From positions 1 to 64,000 of the forward strand of contig MEDY01000127.1 in assembly GCA_001724265.1 (NCBI GenBank): a DNA stretch of 64,000 nt, in the 5' to 3' direction. Each line of letters begins with the position of its first letter. Within the stretch, counting starts at the first letter, position 1. The notes beneath the pieces were generated by a model that saw only the letters and a list, made by a program, of their open reading frames with translations, was not told the DNA's origin and did no database searches. Source of the DNA: Rhizaria sp. SCN 62-66 (lineage: Eukaryota; Rhizaria, unplaced). Made by a program: the position numbers and the translations under genes. Below, in pieces: positions 57,226 through 64,000 of this stretch.

Positions 57226-59042
57226 TATGAGGAGCTATTAAAAAAGGAAATAATACAACTATAACAAAAGGATCGGGAAAAGAGCGGGCAGTGAGTTTGA
57301 CGATGCCGTTGATTCAATCCAGAACGGTTTCTTCCCTCCATCGCTCAGGCTTCATCTCCAAGCCACAGTGCAGCAGCGAGGCATAGACAATTAAGAGTAT
57401 TTCTCATAATGGCAAACGACTGGAAAAATGCCGGCAAGATATGGAATTTGGGATGTGTATTTGAAGAAGAATATATTAACTGGATAACGGGCGCGATACT
57501 ATTCCCACGGGGATTCTTTGTCGTAGAGACAGCACGCTTTAGATTGAAACGAAACAAAATGGAGGAAGGTTTGCACGAATGCCAGATCGACACGGACACA
57601 GAGACTAGTTCAGCTTGAATTATCTAGCGCCTGTGGTGAGACTGCCATGCTTGCAAGAAGATGGTGATCGAATCCCCAAACGAAGAGACAACAAAGTGAC
57701 TGAAGCAGACGTCACATCGCACACTTTGCAGACGAAAACGACCCACACAGGAGGCGGTCGCGTTATCGTGCTCAGCTGCGATGTCGCGTCATGCGTGTCT
57801 TTGTGATGGTTGTGTAGAGGGCCAATAAATAACAGTTCAAAGCTCAGATGAGCCTTGGCAGCGAACCCTGTACACAGGCTCAACAAGAGACACACTCGTT
57901 TTGTGACAAACAGCGATCAAAGCAGCGAAAGCAAGCAACGGCTCAAATCAGGGAGTCAGTTTACGATCAGTAATAGTGACATTACTTTGCAACATCACCA
58001 AAGATATATGCAACATGTCAAAGAACAGAATACTGTGGCAGATGTACTGATATCCTGACGGTACGCTTGGTTGCTGGCACTGGCTTGTTGTCACGCAGTC
58101 GCACGGTGGTGGAGCTAGGACTGCTTTAGTAGTATTATTAACGGTGCCACTGGCTTAATTAACTGTAGTAGCAGTGACGTTCGCGCCAGGAGGCAGTGGT
58201 TGCGTTGTTTGTTGTGTGAAGTTACATTAGATCCATTAATGGTTGATAGTGCGTCAGAGCGCATGAGAGGCGAATGGTGGAGGGGAGAGAGATAAATAAG
58301 ACGGTCGGTGTGAATTATCTGCAAAAGGGAAAGTGAAAGCAAACAGTATAGCGCAAGGAAAGGAGTGTGTTGTTGTGACTGGTGAGCTGTGCTGTTCTGT
58401 TGTCATGCCTTGCTGTGTTTGCGATGTGTAGGTTGTGTTTCGTGATAGTTTCATCGTAGTCGCCGTTGTTGTTGTTGTTGTTGCTCCTCCGTTGAGATAT
58501 TGTTGCTGCTTCTCGTGCCACTGGTAATGCTGCTACTGATGCGAAAGCGCGTGTGCAAGTGTTGGTGTTACTTTCCGTTTGTGTGGTGCGTGATCGTCTT
58601 TGTTGCGACTGAGGTTTGGAAAACTGGCATCGTAGTGCTTCTTACTAAACTTGCGTTTGTTCACGTTTTGCGTTGTGCATACTGGTATCGCATAGATTCG
58701 GCTCCACTTTTAATCTCATGAGGAATTGCTACATCAAACACCAATCACCAAGCATTAGGAGCATGACAACATCCGAAGCAGCGTCAGCAGAAACACGAAT
58801 CACGACGAACACAGGAGTACCACAACAATACGGAGACAAACAAACACACACGCACAAAGCTCAGCAACAGAAGCAACACCAGCAGCAGCGACACGAGAAG
58901 AGTTCAACAACAACGAGCCAACAAACACCGAAGCAGACGACGACAAGACTAACACAAAGCACGCACGTACACATCAGGCGACACGAGTACTGACACAACA
59001 GCACCCCTGATAGCTACTGAGAGCGATATCAGGAGCAGCAAT

Positions 59043-59098
<56 letters not shown>

Positions 59099-59283
59099 GT
59101 CACAACAGTGGCGACACCAGCGACGCCAGTGACACATGATAGAAATATAGATAGACAGAGATAGGTAACACGCAGGACCGCACGCGCGCGAATGCGAGTG
59201 CGCAAGTGCAAGTGATGCGGCTATACAGCAGCGACACACCGCGGCAAGTTAACACATCGCATTCATAGCTCATACCAAGCGCT
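57226..59283. other. Longest gene-free stretch, about 2 kb
   Basis: AT-richer than the exons and without recognisable genes. A 69-codon ATG ORF at 57409-57618 (+), with a natural-looking composition including several Trp and Phe, is the only candidate small gene, but its codons are AT-rich and no family is recognised. 58440-58510 has GTT/GTC triplets and 58840-58960 is CAA/ACA-rich. An (AGC)n run lies at 59043-59097. A T-arm-like string near 57666-57680 does not fold into a tRNA. Confidence 0.35.
59043..59097. repeat. (AGC)18 microsatellite
   Basis: Fifty-five bases of uninterrupted AGC/CAG repeat in a non-coding spacer on the 3' side of a minus-strand gene. It is the purest triplet run in the window. 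Similar but interrupted runs inside exons encode Gln, Ser, Ala or Asn tracts. Confidence 0.9.
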
Positions 59284-59776
59284 TTATGAAAAGCGGCGTG
59301 AGGCTGAGCCAAGCGCAGCGCGCGAAGAGCTGAGGGAAAGATAGACACAGATATACGCGAGTTGGGTGAAAGGAAACTTACGTATCGTCCCCGTCGTACA
59401 CGACGAGAGTGTAGTCGCTGTGGGGGAAAGGCGAGTTGGAGAGCACGGCCTTGACGGCCGAGCTGGCCGCAGTGCGAAGGCCAGTCTCCTGCTTGGCACC
59501 CTCGACGCTGCTGTTGCCGTTCGAGGTGACAAGGGCGTCGACAGCGACGGGACCGACCGACATGACGGCGGAAAAAGCAGCGACGGACGACACGCGGGGG
59601 CCCGCGCGGGAGGCGGCAGCGACAGCGACAACGGAGGAGGCAGAGGAGGCGGCGGCGGCGAGGGCAGCGCGAGAGACGTTGCGGCCGGCGGAAATCATGC
59701 TGGCGAAGTGGCGCGAGGCGTGCGCGGTAGCGACAGCGCGGTGCATAACGCGACCGCAAAGACGAGACGCGTACAT
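59284..59776 (-). CDS. Small probable mitochondrial protein, two exons, unknown
   Basis: Exons are 59776-59382 and 59329-59284 (intron 59330-59381, 52 nt, GTAAGT...CAG, the only GTAAGT donor seen), giving 146 aa and a TAA stop. The N-terminus (MYASRLCGRVMHRAVATAHA, then SRHFASMISAGRNVSRAAL) has many Arg and Ser, few acidic residues and amphipathic character typical of a mitochondrial presequence. An Ala/Ser/Val-rich middle follows, then a possibly conserved end SNSPFPHSDYTLVVYDGDD. No family is recognised; a small respiratory-chain or inner-membrane subunit is a guess. The second exon is short and its assignment is moderate. An in-frame GTG further upstream is not needed. Confidence 0.6.
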
Positions 59777-60372
59777 TACCTTTGGGCAAAAGGAGTGCAG
59801 TCCCACTGACGGAGAGTTGCAACCAGAAAATTGATTGCAAATTCGTCCTCAGTCCAGTCTCGGTCTGGCTCCCGCTATAGAAAGTTAGGCCGCCCAGGTC
59901 CAGCCACAGTCAAAACTCGGCAGGCCGGTCTGGGACTCGGTGACCAGAAAGAGCAGTGGCTAGGATTAAGTTTGATTCTGGATCGTCGCGCAGTCTCCGT
60001 CTATACGGTTCCACGTGCATTTTCTGGTATTATTGTTTGTATTTAATTCAGCATCCTTAATTCGAGTCCCCCAATAGACTATATCACCTCTGGGGCACCT
60101 CTCGTCTTATCGACTCACCACTCTCTCGGAGCCACCAACAAGTTTCCCACCTACGTACGTCTCTCTTGCACTACAGCCCGCCTTCTTTCGAAGATCGCTT
60201 TCATATACGAATTTAAATATTTTCAATTTATCTTCCTTGCTCACTTACATTCCTTTTAATATTTGTCTTTGCCTCCAATTCACTTCCCTGCGTGACCTTG
60301 ACTTTTACGTATCCGTTGCAGTGCACGACTCAGCTCGCCTGCTCTCGCGCGCGCTATACTCTTTGACTCTTA
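59777..60372. promoter_or_regulatory. Divergent spacer upstream of the U2AF65-like gene
   Basis: 596 bp between opposite starts. It contains the recurrent word AAGTTAGGCCG at 59882-59892 and long pyrimidine-rich stretches (60100-60300) before the plus-strand ATG. No coding or RNA gene is seen. Confidence 0.4.
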
Positions 60373-62319
60373 ATGTCGTTCTTCCCCCCGTCTCAGGACG
60401 GCGCTGGCGTGGCCCCTGCTGGCGCACTGGCCTCCACGAGCGACTTTCGCGACTCTCGTGACGGTCGCGACAGCCGTGATAGCCGCAGCCGCGACCCCCG
60501 CGACTCCCGTGAGTCTCGCGACGCTCCCCGCAGCAGCCGCGGTGGCAGCCGCGACCGCGACAGCCGCAGCCGTAGCCGCGACCGCGACGGGAACCGTCGC
60601 AGCTCGGTTGGCTCTGGCTCTAGTAGTTCGCGATACGACCGTGAGCGCTATGACCGCGACCGCTACGACCGTGGGTCGACCGGCCGCTACGACGATCGTG
60701 ACCGATACGTCGTCCCCAGCAGCAGCGACCGTTACTCTTCGAGTAGCGCCGACCGCGACCGTGAGCGTGACCGCGACCGTGACCGTAGTGACCGTGACCG
60801 CGAGCGTGAGCGTGAGCGTGAGCGTGAGCGTGAGCGTGAGCGTGACCGCGGTCGTGGTGGCCGCAGCGACCGCGACCGTGACCGTGACCGTAGTGACCGT
60901 GAGCGCGGTGGCGGTGGCGGTGACCGTGGGCGCGATTCGTACCGCGGTGACCGCGACCGCGACCGCGCGAGTGACCGTGAGCGCGGCAGTGACCGTGAGC
61001 GTGACCGGCCCGCAGCCTTCGACTCTGACGCGGTGGCACGCTCCCTCGCTTCCGGCGACAGCGCCCCTGGCTCTGGCTCGAGTGCGGCTGCTGCGGTGCA
61101 TCCCTCCCGGGCTGGCCTCGTGGGCTCAGCCTCCGCGGCCCCCCGCTTCAGCCACCAAACCGACTCTGCCGCCGCCACTGGCTCCACTGGCCCTGCGGTG
61201 CCCAACTCCGGGCTCAACCCGATCCTCGTCGCGCAAACGCGTCTCTCGCGCCGCATCTTCATCGGCAACCTGCCCGCGCACCCCGCGCTGACTGACCGCA
61301 TCGTGCAGCAGTTCTTCGAGCTGTTCATGTCGCAGCGCGGCTTCACGACCCCCGGTCCGATCATCAACGTCGCGCTCGCCGCTGAACGCACCTACTGCTT
61401 CGCCGAGCTGCGGTCCGTTGCCGACGCCGTGGCGTTGGTGCTGCTGCTTGACGGGCAGGAGATGGGCGGCCGCCGTCTGCGCGTGTCGCGCCCGCGCGAC
61501 TTCACCCCAGCCCCGCCCGCGCTCGCCAATTTCATCGTCGGCCTGCCCCCGGGGTCCTTCCTCCCGCCCGTGTCGACGCCGGTTGAGGCAGCGCTGCTCA
61601 ACGCCACCGTCGCCGCGCAGCTCAACTCGGCCGCGGCGCTTGCCGCGCTCCCCGCACCCGTGCAGAGCGCGCTCACCGCCGAGCTGGGCCAGATGGGGCT
61701 GCTGACCGCGGTCACGGCGGCGGCCAAGATCGCGCCCGTGCCAGTGCCCGTGGACCCCGCGACGGGCCGGGTCACCACCGGCAGCGTCGTCGTGCTCTCG
61801 CACCTGCTCGCGGAACACGTGGCCCCCACCGCGACTACCCCCACGAGTACCGCGGATGCCGTCGAAACTGCGGCGTCTAAGGGGGTACTTAGTCCGCTGA
61901 GCGACTCGCGCGCGTGGTTGGACCTCGTCGACGACATCCGGTCCCAGCTCACCACGACCGTGCTCACGGTCACCGCGGCGGCCGGCGCGCCCCGCACCGC
62001 CAACAGCGACCGTGAGCTGCAACGGCCTGTGCTGCGTGTCATCGTGCCCCGCACCGCGCCGTTCGACCCCGCCGTGCTGTCAGAGGAGGCGGGGCGCGGC
62101 GGCGGCGTGGCGAGCGACGGCAGCGAGGTGGACCTGGCTGCGGACTGTGGTCCCGTCAATGCAGCCCACGCGGGCTCAGTCTGGGTGCTGATGAGCTCGG
62201 AGCAGGGCGCGCGCGCAGTCGTCGAGGCAATGCACGGACGTCTGTACCGCAGGAACAAGGTCGTCGCGACTTTTGGTACGATGGAGGAGTTTGAAAAGCT
62301 TCTTAGGAACTCTGTGTGA
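60373..62319 (+). CDS. U2AF65-like splicing factor, RD/RE-rich, RRM1 and UHM
   Basis: Likely large subunit of U2AF, which recognises the polypyrimidine tract and 3' splice site. Single exon, 648 aa, TGA stop. Residues about 18-215 are an RS-like domain built mostly of Arg-Asp and Arg-Glu dipeptides, including a hexanucleotide CGTGAG tandem at about 60805-60840. RRM1 starts near 292 (RRIFIGNLPAHPAL, then YCFAELRSVADAVALV and LDGQEMGGRRLRVSRPRDF), matching U2AF65 RRM1 including the RRPHDY-like end. A Pro/Ala linker follows where RRM2 would be expected. The C-terminal part (VVVLSHLLAEHV, SRAWLDLVDDIRSQL, VWVLMSSEQGARAVVEAMHG, RRNKVVATFG) fits the U2AF homology motif. RRM2 is not detectable by eye. 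It could alternatively be a U2AF-related factor. Confidence 0.75.
   Translation: MSFFPPSQDGAGVAPAGALASTSDFRDSRDGRDSRDSRSRDPRDSRESRDAPRSSRGGSRDRDSRSRSRDRDGNRRSSVGSGSSSSRYDRERYDRDRYDRGSTGRYDDRDRYVVPSSSDRYSSSSADRDRERDRDRDRSDRDRERERERERERERERDRGRGGRSDRDRDRDRSDRERGGGGGDRGRDSYRGDRDRDRASDRERGSDRERDRPAAFDSDAVARSLASGDSAPGSGSSAAAAVHPSRAGLVGSASAAPRFSHQTDSAAATGSTGPAVPNSGLNPILVAQTRLSRRIFIGNLPAHPALTDRIVQQFFELFMSQRGFTTPGPIINVALAAERTYCFAELRSVADAVALVLLLDGQEMGGRRLRVSRPRDFTPAPPALANFIVGLPPGSFLPPVSTPVEAALLNATVAAQLNSAAALAALPAPVQSALTAELGQMGLLTAVTAAAKIAPVPVPVDPATGRVTTGSVVVLSHLLAEHVAPTATTPTSTADAVETAASKGVLSPLSDSRAWLDLVDDIRSQLTTTVLTVTAAAGAPRTANSDRELQRPVLRVIVPRTAPFDPAVLSEEAGRGGGVASDGSEVDLAADCGPVNAAHAGSVWVLMSSEQGARAVVEAMHGRLYRRNKVVATFGTMEEFEKLLRNSV
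60805..60840 (+). repeat. CGTGAG hexanucleotide tandem within the RD/RE domain
   Basis: Six consecutive CGTGAG units encode an Arg-Glu dipeptide run. They are flanked on both sides by degenerate CGTGAC/CGCGAC units encoding Arg-Asp, so the RS-like domain probably expanded by replication slippage. Confidence 0.85.
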
Positions 62320-62550
62320 AGTTTCTAGCGCAAATACGTTTATTAGTGACTTCAGCAAACGATCAGTTCGTGTTTCCGACCCAACGCCAGCCAACGGCTC
62401 TGGGCGCGGAAGAGATGGCTAGATGTGAGCCAGATCAAAGAGGGTCGGTTAAGGATTGTTAGGACCATGAATTTGGTACTAGAGATACAGATTGCTTTAT
62501 TCACGACATTTTCCTTTTTGATTCTTTTTTGTTTTTGAATTGCAGACAGA

Positions 62551-63227
62551 ATGCAGTCTTCCCGCGCTGGCCAGAAGGACGTTGCTCGCGTCTACGAGCG
62601 TCCCGGTCTCTCGAGCGACGAGATCGATGAGCTCTCCGAGGCGTTCAAGCTTTTCGACACCGAGCAGTCCGGTACGTATTGACTACGCTCTCGCGTATCT
62701 CTTTGTCAGTGGTCCACCCTTTTTGCTGATGAAATGCTGTCTGTAATCTTGCCGCGCGCCTCCTTGCTTGCTCGCTCTGACTCCGTCTTGTTACTTTCTG
62801 TCCTTGACCTCACCCACGCTAACACGGCTGGCGCTCTCTGTTCATTCCCTGTGTAGGTTACATTGATGCTAACGAGCTCAAAGCCGCGATGGAGTCCTTG
62901 GGCTACCGCAACAAGAACCGCATGGTGTACAACATGATCGAGTCTCTTCCTTCTGGCATGATCAACTTCGATCGTTTCCTCGACCTCATGACGGCCCGCA
63001 TCTCCGACACGGACTCGCGCGAGGACATTGCCAAGCTCTTCCGCCTCTTTTCCAACGACGGACAGTTTATCACCGTGGATAACCTGCAGATGGTAGCCAA
63101 GGAGCTCGGTGAGCCCATGTCACAGGCGGAGCTGCGCGAGATGATCGAGCGCGCCGACGCCAACGGCGACAATCGCATCGATTTCGAGGAGTTTTACGCC
63201 ATCATGACTAACAAGAGCTTCGATTGA
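62551..63227 (+). CDS. Centrin, two exons
   Basis: EF-hand calcium-binding protein of centrioles, basal bodies or the spindle pole body, also used in nuclear export and repair complexes. Exons are 62551-62671 and 62857-63227 (intron GTACGT...TAG), giving 163 aa and a TGA stop. EF-hand 1 (LFDTEQSGYIDANELKAAM) and EF-hand 4 (DANGDNRIDFEEFYAIM) have the expected acidic ligands. Hands 2 (SGMINFDRFLDLM) and 3 (SNDGQFITVDNLQMV) are degenerate. The short basic N-terminus before LSSDEIDELSEAFKLFD and the C-terminal aromatic residue in NKSFD are typical of centrins rather than calmodulin. An acceptor-like TTGCAG lies 5 nt before the start, suggesting a 5' UTR intron. Confidence 0.93.
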
Positions 63228-64000
63228 ACGCATCTATAGTCAAACGATACTCTGTGATTGCAATCACGCAGGCCAGAGATGATGTCGTATCTGCACTGTG
63301 TTAGTGCTTTGCGGACACCCGCTGTTATAATTAGCTAGTTTTTGTTCTAAAATACAACTCTCTGTCTGCTTTTGCAGATGCCTTTATGCACGCATTTTGT
63401 CAGTGTCTTCTGGTGGTAGCAGAATCATACACTGTTCTCAGAGCCTCGTGCATTCTCAGCAGAACTCTTTTGCAGGTACGTTCTCGAATTGCCACGAGGA
63501 ACACTTTGCGTTGTAAGAAGAGCACATTGCTGTATTACAACAGTGACATAGGAGACATGAATAGAAAAAGAGTATAGTACTCAGCATCTAGGATCTGATA
63601 TAGACACAAGTCGCAATATCGTGTGCAATTTGTCTGGTCATTTAGTACTCACAATCACAACATGCCACCTCATAGTTCGACTCTGACAGCAAGAAAGAGC
63701 ATCATGTAGAAAGCTGTTGCATGATCAGAACCGAAACATCTCAAAGGGGACTCACATATATCACCAATCTCATCACTATCACATAACGTATAAACGAGGA
63801 CAAACAAAGTGGCATAATAATAAAAAAAAGCAGAGGATGCATCAGCATAGACGAAACACATAGTCGTGCTTCATACATGTACACTGAAATTAGTTTACAA
63901 AAATAAACAATGATTGAGTTAAGAGAAAAAAAATAGCTTCACTGACTTCGAGTTGGACTCTTCAGGATCGTCGTCTCTCATGCTTGTAGATTTCCTTCAG
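63228..64000. other. Right-edge spacer with splice-like signals and a possible gene end
   Basis: AT-rich. A strong acceptor-like CTGCTTTTGCAG ends at 63377 and TTTTGCAG followed by GTACGT lies at about 63469-63480, so 63378-63475 could be a small exon of a non-coding or UTR transcript; its codons do not look like exon sequence. At the very edge, complement 64000-63962 reads LKEIYKHERRRS then TGA and could be the C-terminus of a minus-strand gene, but 12 codons are too few to judge. Confidence 0.25.

Noticed and set aside
57345-57618. Overlapping small ORFs of 69 and 84 codons on opposite strands
   Set aside because: AT-rich codon use unlike every supported exon, and no recognisable family. 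Mentioned under the spacer but not called as genes.
57640-57700. Possible tRNA (T-arm-like GATCGAATCC with an upstream TAGCGC box-A-like string)
   Set aside because: No D-stem or acceptor stem can be formed in either orientation. No suppressor-type tRNA was found in the window.
1-64000. CRISPR arrays, insertion sequences, phage or viral genes
   Set aside because: No regularly spaced repeats, transposase or viral hallmark motifs were seen. All recognised genes are eukaryotic housekeeping or nuclear genes.

Overview
This is a gene-dense piece of a eukaryotic nuclear genome from a protist that I cannot place taxonomically. Conserved genes carry short spliceosomal introns, exons are GC-rich, spacers are AT-rich, and most long proteins are diluted by poly-Ala, Ser, Asn and Gln tracts encoded by trinucleotide runs. 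The window holds 16 supported genes plus weak traces of one more at the right edge.

Layout, left to right: 5' part of RPS26 (-); methionine sulfoxide reductase MsrB (+); a coiled-coil protein (+); a very large DNA polymerase zeta catalytic subunit REV3 (-); two divergently transcribed PH-domain giants (- and +); origin recognition complex subunit ORC2 (-); RAD1 (+); a TMX-like membrane thioredoxin/PDI (+); a low-complexity Q/N/S protein (-); HUS1 (+); a mitochondrial-type ADCK2/UbiB-family kinase (+); a low-complexity unknown (-); a small probably mitochondrial unknown (-); a U2AF65-like splicing factor (+); centrin (+). REV3, ORC2, RAD1 and HUS1 make the window rich in genome-maintenance genes, and RAD1 and HUS1 are two of the three 9-1-1 clamp subunits.

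The main discovery is that TAG is almost certainly a sense codon here. Five long genes (REV3, ORC2, the ADCK2-like kinase and two low-complexity genes) are interrupted only by TAG, 12 times in all. The frame continues unchanged after each one, and in REV3, ORC2 and the kinase so does homology to the same family. None of the 15 complete genes ends in TAG (9 end in TAA, 6 in TGA). One TAG lies inside a tightly spaced conserved kinase motif, where an intron is excluded. The amino acid is unresolved: Leu fits the kinase site, Gln fits TAGs beside CAG runs.

Splicing also looks unusual. Twelve of 14 introns begin GTACG rather than GTAAG, ten end in TAG, and several start codons lie just downstream of acceptor-like AGs. 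Finally, two 11-base words recur through the window in several reading frames and both orientations, more like DNA-level signals than protein repeats.
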